Below are positions 43,030-53,690 of a DNA stretch of 64,000 bases, piece by piece. Each line of letters opens with the position of its first letter. Position 1 is the stretch's first letter. Location: assembly GCA_036172665.1 (NCBI GenBank), contig CM069870.1:68386212-68450211 (forward strand). The letters run 5' to 3'. The position numbers and the translations under genes were made by a program. This DNA is from Prosopocoilus inquinatus (lineage: Eukaryota > Arthropoda > Insecta > Coleoptera > Lucanidae). The notes beneath the pieces were generated by a model. The model did not search any database, was not told where the DNA came from, and was given only the letters and a program-made list of their open reading frames with translations.

Positions 43030-43071
43030 CACTCCTGACGAAGCTATAAATCTATAGCGAAACGTTGAGTG
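43030..43071 (+). ncRNA. Hammerhead ribozyme motif of the Penelope-like element
   Basis: Reading order: stem I CACTC (43030-43034), core CTGACGA (43035-43041), stem II GCTATA/TATAGC (43043-43048 with 43053-43058), GAAA (43059-43062), palindromic stem III ACGT (43062-43065), cleavage-site T (43066), and stem I partner GAGTG (43067-43071). One extra A (43042) sits between the core and stem II. Penelope-like elements are known to carry such small hammerheads with very short palindromic stem III that work as dimers. The stop codon of the overlapping frame (TGA, 43036-43038) lies inside the core. Confidence 0.78.
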
Positions 43072-43172
43072 TGTTCCTTTCATTTTTCTGTCCGGTTTGA
43101 GATTAAAAAAACTTTGTACTTACTATTTTCATCGGACAAGAACAAACTTCAATTAAATTTCTTAAACTTCAA

Positions 43173-45960
43173 AAGAATGAGGATTTTAAAAAAACAGTCG
43201 AGGAAGCGTCTCAGAAAGTACACAGAAAATTTTGGGTTGTTTAGCCATTTGTTGTGATATTTTGGAGGCGAACCATGAATGTAAAAGTACTTCTCTCGGT
43301 GATCTGAACGACACTCTCCACTAAATCGAGCAATCGTTTATGCTTTGCCAAGCCTGACAACTATCGTCATCAATCAGGTATTTAAGACAAGCGATTGCTG
43401 TGCGCAATTCCGTTTATAATGTTTATTTCATTCTTCCTTTAGGTTTTTGGTTTTAGTGTTAATTATAATATCGTTGTCGGTGAGCTTCTGTTTTTCTTAT
43501 TCTTCACGTTCTTTCTTCCTTTTGAGAATTTTGTAATTCATCAACTATCAGAAAGAAATTTGGATGTGTCGTTTCTTTGTACGTAATGTCTGTTTAAATG
43601 TAAAAAAGTTTATTTTTCCCCACTTTAATTGCGCTCACATTCTGAACAAATTTGTGGTTACCTCTTGATTTTAAAGAGAATAGACCTTCCGTTTGTTTCA
43701 AGTATACCGTTCATGAAAAAATAAAGAAAAAACAATGCTAAGTTAAAAATAAACGCAGTAAAAATATTTACGGATTCAGTAAAAACTGAAATGGTCCTCG
43801 GATAATTGCAAGGACAAAATGGGACGATGAATTTTTACACTCGAAAATGAAAACAAAAGAATTCATTAGTACTGAAAGTAAAATATACCGAAATGAAAAC
43901 TTTGAATCTTACAAAAATTAAAATAGTCTAACTGGAACTGCCAGATCATTTTTCTATAAAAATTTAAATTATTTGAATCGTAAAATAAAAATAAAAACTT
44001 GATATAATTTATTTTCTCGATTTCTTTTGTTTTTTCTTTAATTCCTGATTACGTAATCCCTTATTCTCTTTCTTTGATGTATTTTGTACTTTGTACGATG
44101 TACAGATGATTCCTCCTTGCCTTGTTTCTTTTCTCATTTATCCTTCCTTCACCTTCTTTCTTATCTTGTATATTTTGTTTCCTTTCCTCGTCTCCTTTCT
44201 ACCATTTTGTTTTTTTTTAACAACTACGTTCCGTTTTGTTTACTCCTTTACTGTCTCATTTGCCTTCTCTTCCAGTCATTTTCTTTCTTTTCCTACAGTT
44301 CTCATTTAAGCTTTATCTCTTTTTTATTGTTCTTTGCTTTTATCTTGTCTTTTTCTCGTTTCTAGGTTTTTTGCTGCAATTACATCCATCGGCCGAATGT
44401 TTTTATTCGTCGTCTTTTTTCTTCGTCGCGATTTTCTGAAATTTGTTCTTTTCCTTTCTATTTTCGTCCATGATTTCCTTCTCTTGGTTGGATTTTCTTT
44501 TTGCAAATTACATTCATTCTTTGTCTCAGTCTCCATTCCCCCACCCTTTTCAAACCTCCTTTGATGAGGATTTAAAGAAAAACCGTCAAGGAAGCGTCTC
44601 AGAGAGTACACAGAAAATTTAAGGGTTGTTTAGCCATTTTGTTTCGTCCACTCTTGTGAAATTTTGGAGGTGAACGATGAACGTAAAAGTACTTCTCTCG
44701 GTGATCTGAACGGCATTCTCCGCTAAATCGAGCAATCATTTATGCTTTGCCAAGCCTGACAACTATCGTCATCAATCAGGTATTTAAGACAAGCGATTGC
44801 TGTGCGCAATTCCGTTTATAATGTTTATTTCATTCTTCCTTTAGGTTTTTGATTTTAGTGTTAATTATAATATCGTTGCCGGTGAGCTTCTGTTTTTCTT
44901 ATTCTTCACGTTCTTTCTTCCTTTTGAGAATTTTGTAATTCATCAACTATCAGAAAGAAATTTGGATGTGTCGTTTCTTTGTACGTAATGTCTGTTTAAA
45001 TATAAAAAAGTTTATTTTTCCCCGCTTTAATTGTGCTCACATTCTGAACAAATTTGTGGTTACCTCTTGATTTTAAAGAGAATAGACCTTCCGTTTGTTT
45101 CAAGTATATTTAAGAACCGTTCATGAAAAAGTAAGGAAAAAACAATGCAAAGTTAAAAATAAACGCAGTAAAAATATTTATAGTTAGTAAAAGCTGAAAT
45201 GATCCTCGGATTAATTGCAAGGAGAAATGATGGATGGATGAGGACGATGAATTTTTACACTCGAAAATGAAAACAAAAGAATTCATTGGTATTGAAAGTA
45301 AAATATACCGAAACGAAAACTTTGAATCTTACTAAAGCTAAGATTGGAGCTGCCAGTTCATTTTTTCTATAGTACGGTTAATTTATTAAAGTTATTTGAA
45401 TCGTAAAATAAAAATAAAAACTTGATATAATTTATTTTCTCGATTTCTTTTGTTTTTTCTTTAATTCCTGATTACGTAATCCCTTATTCTCTTTCTTTGA
45501 TGTATTTTGTGCTTTGTACGATGTACAGATGATTCCTCCTTGCCTTGTTTCTTTTCTCATTTATCCTTCCCTCACCTTCTTTCTTATCTTGTATATTTTG
45601 TTTCCTTTCCTCGTCTCCTTTCTACCATTTTGTTTTTTTTTTAACAACTACGTTCCGTTTTGTTTGCTCCTTTACTGTCTCATTTGCCTTCTCTTCCAGT
45701 CATTTTCTTCCTTTTCCTACAGTTCTCATTTAAGCTTTATCTCTTTTTGATTGTTCTTTGCTTATATCTTGTCTTTTTTTCGTTTCTAGATTTTTTGCTG
45801 CAATTGCATCCATCGGCTGAATTTTTTTATTCGTCGCGATTTTCTGAAATTTGTTCTTTTCCTTTCTATTTTCGTCTATGATTTCCTTCTCTTGATTGGA
45901 TTTTCTTTTTGCAAATTACATTCATTCTTTGTCTCAGTCTCCATTCCCCCACCCTTTTCA
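43173..45960. repeat. 1.39-1.42-kb tandem duplication
   Basis: aggaagcgtctcaga occurs at about 43200 and 44589, and attcctgattacgtaatccc at 44041 and 45464. The copies run about 43173-44567 and 44568-45960 and are closely similar, including the cattcttcctttaggttttt and gaattcattrgtaytgaaag blocks. Each ends in a pyrimidine-rich section whose open frames are compositional by-products. The Penelope-like element lies just before the first copy. Confidence 0.85.
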
Positions 45961-47520
45961 AACCTCCTTCTCATTTATTATTTTCGCTCCTTTGTCTTCC
46001 TTCCAGCTTCGTCTTGTATTTTTCTATTTTTATTTTTCGTTTTGTCCTCTCATTGTCCTTCTTCTTATTCATTTATTTCAATTTTCTTATCCTCTTTTCA
46101 CACTCACCTTTTCCCCCTTTCATTCTTTCCTGGATTCTTTACAATTATTATTTTTAACTGCTTGTTTTTTCTATTTGTCGTCTTCTCTTCTTCGTTGCGA
46201 TTTTCTGAAATTTTTGTTTTCCTTTCTACCGTCGTCTTTGTTTTTTTTCATCTTGTTTCCCTTTCAGGATTTGTTTTTGCAAGTTACACATATTTGCTGC
46301 TTTTTCTTCTCCTTGGTCTCCTTTTTCCCCCGTTTCATCTCTTCTTTGTTTGCGTATTTATTATTTTCTGTCCCTTGTCTTCTTTTTAGCTTGGTCTTTT
46401 ATTATTTTTTTTAATTCTTGTTTCGTCCTCTCTCTTCTCCCTTCTACCTAATTTTTTTTTCATTTCCTCTTCTCCCACGCACACCTTCTTTCCTGTTTCA
46501 CTTTTCCTGGATTCTTTCACAATTATATCCATCTTTTACAATTATATCTTCGTTGTGATTTTCTGTTTTTTTTTGTTTTCTTTTCTGCATTCATCTTTAT
46601 TTATTTTTATCATCATGTTTCCCTTTCAGGATTTTTTTTGCAAATACATTAATTTGCTGCTTTATCTTTTCTCTTGCTTCTTTTTTACACCATTTCATCT
46701 CCTTTGTTTGCATTCTAAATATTTATTATTTTCCTTCACTTGTCTTCTTTCCAGCTTCATTGTGTATTCCTTCTTCTTCTTCCTCATTTTTTTGTATTTA
46801 CCGCTTCTATCCATTGGCTTGGTATTTTATTTGTCGTCCACTCTTCTTCATTGCGATTTTCTTATTATTTTTCTTAGCTTTCCTACCGTCGCATTTATCT
46901 TCTTCCATCTTCTTTCCTTTTCCGAATTCTTTCTGCAAATTACATTCATTGGCTGTTTTATCTCTTCCTTTGTCGCCTTTTCCCCTTTTAAATCCTCCCT
47001 TTTCCGTATTTTATACCTAATATTTTTTCTCTGCTTTGTCTTTCTTCCCGTTTCGTCTTGTATTCCTTTTTTTCTGCCGCGTTGCGTCTTCTCTTATCTT
47101 CCTTCTTCTTTTCATACTCACCTTTTTTCCTCTTTCATTTTTTCCTGGATTCTTTACAAGTGTGCCCATTTGCTCGATTTTTCATTTGTCGTCTTTTCTT
47201 CTCCTTCGTTGGAAATTTCTGAAATTTTTCGTTTTCCTTTATATTCACTCCGCCATTGTGAGTCTCTTCCATTCTTGGCGCAGTAAATTTTATCTCCACC
47301 GGCATAAACTCTTCGTTGTCCTTCATATTGCTTGAATTCTATAATTTCTTATTTTCTTTGCCTTGTCTTCCTTTCAGTTCATCTTGTAATCTTTTCTTCA
47401 CTGCCTTTTCGTCGTCTCTCATCTTCCTTCTTCTTCCTCATTTTTTTTAATTATCGTTTGAGTTTCCTCACCCCTCACCTTTTTTCCTCTCTTCCTCTTT
47501 TCTGGATCCTTGTTACAATA
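45820..47520 (+). repeat. Pyrimidine-rich degenerate tandem repeat, about 350-bp unit
   Basis: The marker gcgattttctgaaattt appears at about 45834, 46195, 46553, 46851 and 47207 in increasingly altered forms (steps about 361, 358, 298 and 355). Units also share ttccctttcaggatt, gcaaattacattcatt and cctggattctttacaa. The plus strand is almost free of purine runs for about 1.7 kb, or about 3 kb if the end of the 1.4-kb duplication is counted. Long frames rich in F, S, L and P reflect this composition and are not genes. Confidence 0.8.
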
Positions 47521-48200
47521 ATTTCTTGCCGTTGTCGTTGCGGTCGAGTTTACACGCACATGTTAGGGATGTGGTTGTTTTTTTAGGACAGCCTCTTGTT
47601 CGGAACGCATGTTGTTCCTCTCTCTTGTCGACCCGCAATGAGACGGTGCAGTTGTGTCGACATCTGTAACACGTAGCGAGTTTAGGGGTGTTTTGGAAAC
47701 GAAGTTATAGTTGAGCTCTGTGACCCTACCGTCCTGTATGGATGTACTCACTTCGTTAGTTGTTCCCCAGATTATTGGTGGGACCGTTTGTATGGGTTTG
47801 TTGGACGGGAAAGACCCTTTTCGAGCTTGCTTTCCCCGAGCAAGATAAGCGCCATTTTGTTCTTGTTACCTACTTATTTTCCACGTGCTTTTATTGTTCG
47901 CGTTCGTTAATTCCTCGTTTGCTCCCTTTATAGCAAGTTGTCCGGGGCAGATGTTCACCGGCCATTTTTTTCTTTCCTTTTTTTAGAGGTCAAAACGCGC
48001 TAAGCGCTCCTTTTGTTACACTCGTGACATCTTTTATATTTGCTTTTTTTATTACTTCTTATATTTTTTTTTAATTTTGTGTTTCCTTGCTTTTCTCATC
48101 TCGCCTGTCCTTCCTCTCCCGCGGGCTTCTATGAAGAACGTTCGCAAGAACTTTCAGGCGAAGTCAAGGAATCGTGGTCATTGCAGAAATAATAACAGAA
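47521..48200. other. Noncoding stretch with an inverted relative
   Basis: 47780-47945 (cgagcaag, ccacgtgcktttattgtt and cgcgttcgttaattc landmarks) is the diverged reverse complement of about 56690-56860. No gene. Confidence 0.5.
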
Positions 48201-48202
48201 AT

Positions 48203-48226
48203 GGGAGGGGGGGGGGGCGCCTCCCC
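48203..48226. repeat. G-run followed by C-run palindrome
   Basis: GGGA, then eleven G, then cgcct and a C-run. The two halves can pair. Prone to slippage and sequencing error. Confidence 0.7.
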
Positions 48227-49094
48227 CCTTTCGTACCGTGGCTCTGATTAACGAATTTTTCAGTATTAGGATTACATTTGCTTTTTTAGATGTATTGGAC
48301 CGCACAAAAAGAAAATCCTCGGTTCACGTCGATCGCTTATTTATATCGTGATTCTTTGAGCCAACCAGCCTGGCGTAATAAATTCCGCGTATTGTCCCGT
48401 CCCCGTAAAAGCAAGCGGAATACAAAGAGCCCACATTAATATCGCAAAGTGAAACGACGACAAAGCCAGCCCGGTCCAGTCGCGGCCCTCTCGTGTTATT
48501 CAATTACCCACAACCGGAGAAGAAAAATTCGCTTTTTTTTTTTCTTTTTCGAACACAAAAAAAAACCTCTATGTACGTATTATACCGCGGGATGCTGCAA
48601 CTGAATGAATTATTTATTGTTGGACGACGAGTTTCGGCTTTGACCTCCTTTTGGGATGCGGCAGCGTCTATCTGCGTTCAAGGTTAAAACGCAAGTGCAC
48701 AGCGCGAATCGTAAAATGTTTCAGAAAGTTCTTGACTTTAACTCGAATTTATTTAACTGTGTATAAAAGTGCACCGTTATTTCGGTGGCAAAATAGTCGT
48801 AATTAAAAGAAAAACATCTTGTGAAAACAAATCCAGTGACGAAGGGACGTGGTCTAATTAAGGGTGACTTGAATGAGGCTTTCACGTGACAAGGCAATTC
48901 CAGACAGTGTTCTCAATATACCTTAAATTGCCATTAATTCGCTTATAGTGGCCAGGACATACCATTCTATTCGCTTGGACGCGGTTAATTAAAGCCCCTG
49001 ATCGAATTTATCTTGTTAAATAATTTTTAATCAAACGCAGTTAAATCTGATCTCACACATCCTCATTAATAAATATAAACTATTTCTTTGTAGT
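48227..49094. other. Unique noncoding stretch
   Basis: Non-repetitive with mixed AT cores and CpG steps (48240-48490 and 48880-49010). May hold ancestral regulatory sequence, but nothing specific is claimed. No gene. Confidence 0.3.
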
Positions 49095-49727
49095 TAATAT
49101 GAACTTAAGTAGAAATTAATTCGTATGCAATGATAGAAAAAATCATATTAGGACATTGTCGCGATTAAATGTTCTGTAAAAAAAAGGACGATCAGATTTT
49201 CTAGAAAATCCTTGAAAATCACTAAGCTTTATCTGTAATGGACTTGCAATCGTATTCCAATTTCGAAACTCAAGCCTCAACAGAAGGCATCGCGTGAACC
49301 GTGAAAAGGGAGCATTCCAAGCAAGCATGTCGCAGAATTCACACCAAGGAACGCCCTCGCCACCACAAAGATCGTCGCCGTCGCCCTGGACCACAACGCC
49401 GACGCCATCAGCCCCGTCTCAACAGACAACTCAGTCGTACACTAAGGCCGAGTTCATTCATTCTCTTTAACGCGATTAATGTAAAGATCTGATGCATACG
49501 AATTAACTTAACTCTAAAAGTTTATTCGTATGCAATAATGGAGAAAAATCATACTGGGATATTGTCACGATTAGACGTTCTGTAAAAAAGCACGATTAGA
49601 TTTCCTATAAAACCCTTTAATATTGCCGGAAATAATTGACACACTTAAACGTTATTTGTAATGGACTTGCAATCGTATTCCAATTTTCAAATTCAAACCT
49701 CAACAGAAGGCATCGCGTGAACCGTGA
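49095..49727 (+). repeat. Tandem duplication, about 415 bp apart
   Basis: Two direct copies (about 49115-49312 and 49525-49727) share attcgtatgcaatratrga, taatggacttgcaatcgtat and agaaggcatcgcgtgaaccg. The segment between them has the short STP-rich frame described separately. Confidence 0.8.
49327..49470 (+). CDS. Short S/T/P-rich ORF, related to the one at 51380
   Basis: ATG at 49327 opens a 47-codon frame, MSQNSHQGTPSPPQRSSPSP followed by WTTTPTPSAPSQQTTQS, ending at a stop at 49468-49470. A related phrase (SPW, TKTPTLS) is encoded at 51380-51712 with the same SHxKGxPS-like lead-in, and the DNA is similar over about 100 bp. It could be a fragment of a low-complexity exon or of a retroelement leader. 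There is no domain. The two frames are not aligned throughout, which weakens a coding interpretation. Confidence 0.25.
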   Translation: MSQNSHQGTPSPPQRSSPSPWTTTPTPSAPSQQTTQSYTKAEFIHSL

Positions 49728-50344
49728 ACTCTGTTACCATTCAATTTCTGTCCGACCCCGAATCACCCTGTATATTGCTCCCCGTGAAATTATTTTCACA
49801 GACCGCCCGGCGAATTCTTTGCGCTCTGTCGATTTGCTTTCAAAGTATTTCCCCGTGTTATTCGTTTTCCTGTAAAAGTTAGGATAAGGAAAAATTTGGG
49901 TTGCGAAAGTTAAATTCTCCGGTCGCATAGATTCTTTATTTAGCCTTTTTGATTTACGCATTATTGCATCATATTGTGAAATCAGCGATTCCTTTCCCAC
50001 GTTAGCTACACAGAAATTGAACCCTGGTCTTTAAGCCCATTGGTCCTCGTTGACGTAAGATTCTGTCACGGTTGGCGGAGGCACCCTATCTCTTCTTGTT
50101 TTAACCCCATCTCTTTCCGTTCGCCGGTGCGAAGCGATTTTGTCAGAACAGAAGTGTGCTCGTTCTTCTCGGTGTAACAACACGTTTCGTGTTGATGTGC
50201 TTTCCTTTGTGTACGTTTCGCCCAAAGATTGATGTTGGGTGGAGGCAACAACAGTTTTTCTTGGCTTTAACCCGTTACACGTGAAGAGAATAAATACTTT
50301 CGTATTGTCTACGCCTGTTCCCTTCCAAGCAGTTCTGCGAACAG
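49728..50344. other. Noncoding stretch before the intron-like module
   Basis: Mostly unique. It has short frames on both strands without support. It leads directly into the CAG|GTGAGT site at 50345, so it may be the exon-like part of that module. Confidence 0.3.
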
Positions 50345-50407
50345 GTGAGTCGTTGGTTGTTCTGTATCGCTTCGACACTTTCTATCGCGTATCTTTCTTC
50401 CTAACAG
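50345..50407 (+). other. Intron-like module, 63 nt
   Basis: Donor CAG|GTGAGT and acceptor ttcttcctaacAG|GCTTTAGT bound a 63-nt stretch with a pyrimidine-rich end and a ctaac string beside the acceptor. Insect introns of 50-70 nt are common. The GCTTTAGT after the acceptor is the motif shared with the modules near 30.7, 54.7 and 59.6 kb. Confidence 0.5.
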
Positions 50408-51370
50408 GCTTTAGTTAAAGGGCTCCCTCACCTCGGTGCCGCTTTCGGCAAAAGCTTCTGATTTTGTTGGCCATTCCCCGCTTCGGCACGGTCCCGTGAG
50501 TCCCGGCGGACACCTTGGAGCTGATCAACACTCCGACCGACGTGCGATACGCGGAGGGATAAGGTTGGCCTGTTTATTATTTCATTTTACGTACATTGCT
50601 ACCGGAAAACGGCATGTAGCTTCACACTGCGTAGTGATACGCGTTGAAGTCGCTGTTTGCTGTTTCTTTTTTGCGCACCGTTCCGGTGATTTGATTTGAA
50701 GATTGTTGTGTTTCTTTTAAGCGCAGTTGTAGCTTTAATCAGAGTTTAAATATTTTGTTCTTGGCGATTTTGACTCAGTATTAATATTAATTTTATCATT
50801 TGTTTCGTTGTGAATAAAACTGTATTGAAAACATATGTTGGATGAGACGTGGTTTTTCTTAATTTTTCCCCGCGGTTCCCTTCAGCCCAAAAGAAATTAA
50901 GTGGCGCCTCTATTTTGTTTTATTGTTTGTTTGATCAGAGCTAGTATATATTTTGTGTTTTGTTTTACCCACCCTATCCCACTGGGGCTGGCCGGCGACG
51001 CGGAAACGTCTGTCACGGCGATCACCTGCAATACCTGTACAGGTAGGTAGCAACTCGCAGCATGCTAAGCAAGCGTTTTGCAAAACTCGAGTAATAATTG
51101 AAGACACGAGTGGATGAAGGTGGTACGTCGCAAAATTAGAAATGAGCCTAAATCGCTATTAAAAGTATGCATTAGAACTTATTTGCTCTTTTTTTGATTC
51201 AACTGATGACTAAAAAAAAAAACAATAAAAGTACTGATTTTGAAAATGCGACATAACACCTTCATCAATTCGTGTTTTCAATTACTAATTATCCTGATCA
51301 AATAAGCAAAGTTTGGTAAACAAACCAGTATAAATATGCCGAACCGAATTAGAGATGGCAGTGGTTCATT
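50408..51370. other. Noncoding stretch
   Basis: A GC-richer patch at 50430-50570 follows the acceptor-like site and may be exon-like. The remainder is AT-rich and unique. No gene supported. Confidence 0.35.
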
Positions 51371-51379
51371 AAGCCGTTA

Positions 51380-51712
51380 GTGTCGAGTCACACCAAGGGA
51401 CGCCCGTCGCTATCGCCCTGGACCAAAACGCCGACGCTGTCGTCTACACCTTGGTCTTCAACGCCGATGCCAACACCCTGGTTCTTAACACCGTTGCCTG
51501 GACCCCAACGCCGACGCCATCGGACCGTCTCAACAGACAACACGTTGCCGCCCCAGCGAACATCCCGAGAAGCCATCGAAAAGTCCGTTGATAAACTCGA
51601 GACCGATTCCTACAATAGTTTCGGAGTGCGATCGCCCATTCGGCCCCCGGGTTCATCAACGAACGGGAACACGGACTGGTACAACCCCGAACCCCCTGAG
51701 AATTTAATTTAA
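51380..51712 (+). CDS. S/T/P-rich hypothetical ORF
   Basis: A frame of about 110 codons, open from a GTG (no upstream ATG in frame was found), encodes KGRPSLSPWTKTPTLSSTPW, then internal repeats of TPW/TPMPTPW made by a repeated aacgccgacgcc-type DNA unit, then EKSVDKLETDSYNSFGVRSP and a stop at 51710. The lead-in resembles the ORF at 49327. After the stop, ggtgaagacccactcataac and tggtggaggctcaccg occur, which could belong to a retroelement, but no LTR pair was found. No family recognised. Confidence 0.25.
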   Translation: MSSHTKGRPSLSPWTKTPTLSSTPWSSTPMPTPWFLTPLPGPQRRRHRTVSTDNTLPPQRTSREAIEKSVDKLETDSYNSFGVRSPIRPPGSSTNGNTDWYNPEPPENLI

Positions 51713-52190
51713 TTAAAGCTTAACAAAAGGTATATTTTTGTAAACCACTTTGTTTAACAAAGCTCTATCTATGTACCTCTACCTACGCCCCTAAGCACGA
51801 CTTTGGTGAAGACCCACTCATAACATGGTGGAGGCTCACCGTTAACGTAACAATATTATTTAGATAAACAGGAAGATGAACGTTAAAAGAGAAGAAATGG
51901 CTGGAAATTTTAAACAAACTGGAGCTTAATTGGGAAGAGAGATCATCGAATTGAAAAGTAATAGAAAACCGGTTTCTTGCCTGTAAATAACATTAGGTAG
52001 AGTCAGTGGCGTAGTAATCGTTGGATAGAGCAGGGGGTGTAGGGCGGCAAAGAACTATCCGACTCCAGTACCATTACGTTTAGTGTCATATTCTATAGAA
52101 TTTAAAATAAAAGGACACCCCATTTCAATTATAACTCTGTCCATAAAACAAAAACTAATCGAAACCATTCTGTTTAAAAGTGATTGAAGT
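51713..52190. other. Noncoding stretch
   Basis: AT-rich with no gene. The acctctacctacgcccct region could be a leftover of the same unit as the ORF before it. Confidence 0.35.
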
Positions 52191-52760
52191 GCTGCAATTT
52201 TTTTTCCCCCTCTAGCCCGAATTTCGGCCGGGCAACTCAATCACAAAGACTAAGCCGTAACAATATCAAACCCCGGAACATTCTCGGAATCCCATTCTCT
52301 AGTTTTAGCGCGGCAACAAAATTATGTTTTCCCGCATTCGTACTTTTTCGCGGGTCGGTTCGGGGAAAATTTACGGACCATTAGGCGGCGCGGCGTGTGC
52401 AAAAAGAGAAACACGGCGACGTAAGTTTGGAAAGCGACGCCGCCGCCGCCGGAGCTTTATGTCGCTCCCAGCTTAAAGACCTATAAATCGCGGGCTCTTT
52501 TCGTGTGCGCGAAGCAACGGTTTACTGCCGATGATGATCGATAAAATACGTGAAATAACGGCGGGTAGTAACGTTAAAAGGCCATTAAGTTGTTTGTCGT
52601 TACTTATTTCCACGAATTTCCGTGCGATTTATTGGGGGTGGGGGGACGAAGGGCGAGTAACAGCGGCGGCATTACAAGTTGCGCTACCGAGCTGGAAACC
52701 GCGAGGAATGAATTATTTTAAGGTTGCACTGTCTGAAAGGCAGTAAAAATAAAGAGAAAT
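52191..52760 (+). promoter_or_regulatory. CpG-rich unique block with TATA-like box
   Basis: A non-repetitive block of CpG-rich and AT-rich patches with TATAAAT at 52482-52488 and a (GCC)n run just upstream. A 71-codon frame starts at 52531, about 43 nt after the TATA-like box, but has no domain. It may be a promoter or enhancer of a gene outside the window; support is only textural. Confidence 0.22.
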
Positions 52761-53690
52761 AAATCAGTTCTGCGAATGGTACTTGCACACTTTGTTGTGC
52801 TGTACTTGAAATCAAAGCTTAGAGCAAGGGGTGTGAAAAATATTCTTTCGGGTTCATACAGGCGATCCAGGGGGTTGCGAGTGAGTACTATTCAAACCTC
52901 TCCTAGAAGTTCGTCGATGTTCGCCAAATTAGGCCACTCCCTTCACCTCTCCAATGTCGCCGGTCCTCTTCCCAGCATCACTCATTGGGACCGATCCCCG
53001 AGGACGCCGTACTACTGGTGGCGACTACTTCGCCAATTCAACATTGAAGTAAATAATGCCAAACTATCTTTACCAAATATCGCCCTGTTGTTTTCAAACC
53101 ATTATTATTGTCTCTGATAAAACATCGTCCCCTCCAGCTTAATATGCTACCTAGCTGCACCGTGACGACTGACTTGTCGACAGCCGGCTGCAGTGAGACG
53201 GGTCGGGATTATAACAAACCTATGTGAAATTAATGCGAAGGCGCCGGTTAATTTTTTGTTTTTTTTGGGGAAACGCGGGAAAAAAACTGAGAAAAACGCG
53301 CGTACATCCACATTATACAACAAACCTTTATTTATAACACTATTAAATAATAAACAAATTCCAAGACAACCACAAATACAGGCCCCAATTTCAACTGCAC
53401 GGGCCGAAATCAAATGTTACACAACGCCAAATAAAAGCGCAAAATGCGATTCGAAACAAACGAAATTTACATAAAGCACAAAGCCTGTAAAGTAAGCTGA
53501 AACCTAGGAGGGAGCGTCTCAAACACTTGTAAAGCACAAAAATTAACAGGTAAACTAAACAGCCACACCTCCCAGTTTAGTAGAATCCGGATTCGTTATT
53601 AGGCTCGAGCAGGCCCCCGAAAACCAAGCAGGACCAAGGCCAAGAGGTGTTCAATCACCAGAATAAACCGGAACTCACATCCGATAACAC
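52761..53690. other. Noncoding stretch
   Basis: No gene. Several 90-110-codon frames on both strands lack support. The end grades into the 306-bp array. Confidence 0.35.

Larger units (their letters stand above)
40846..43172 (+). mobile_element. Penelope-like retroelement, 5'-truncated
   Basis: It encodes a Penelope-type reverse transcriptase followed by a GIY-YIG endonuclease, the defining pair of the group, and ends in a hammerhead ribozyme motif. The start is truncated within the reverse transcriptase N-terminal region. The 3' edge is placed where the neighbouring 1.4-kb tandem duplication begins again (gaatgaggattt, about 43173). A 300-bp foldback element is inserted at 40932-41231. Several frameshifts make it non-autonomous. 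Confidence 0.88.

Noticed and set aside
45892..47335. Long F/S/L/P-rich frames (up to 243 codons)
   Set aside because: They lie in pyrimidine-rich tandem repeats. Several overlapping frames are open at once and none is kept between units.
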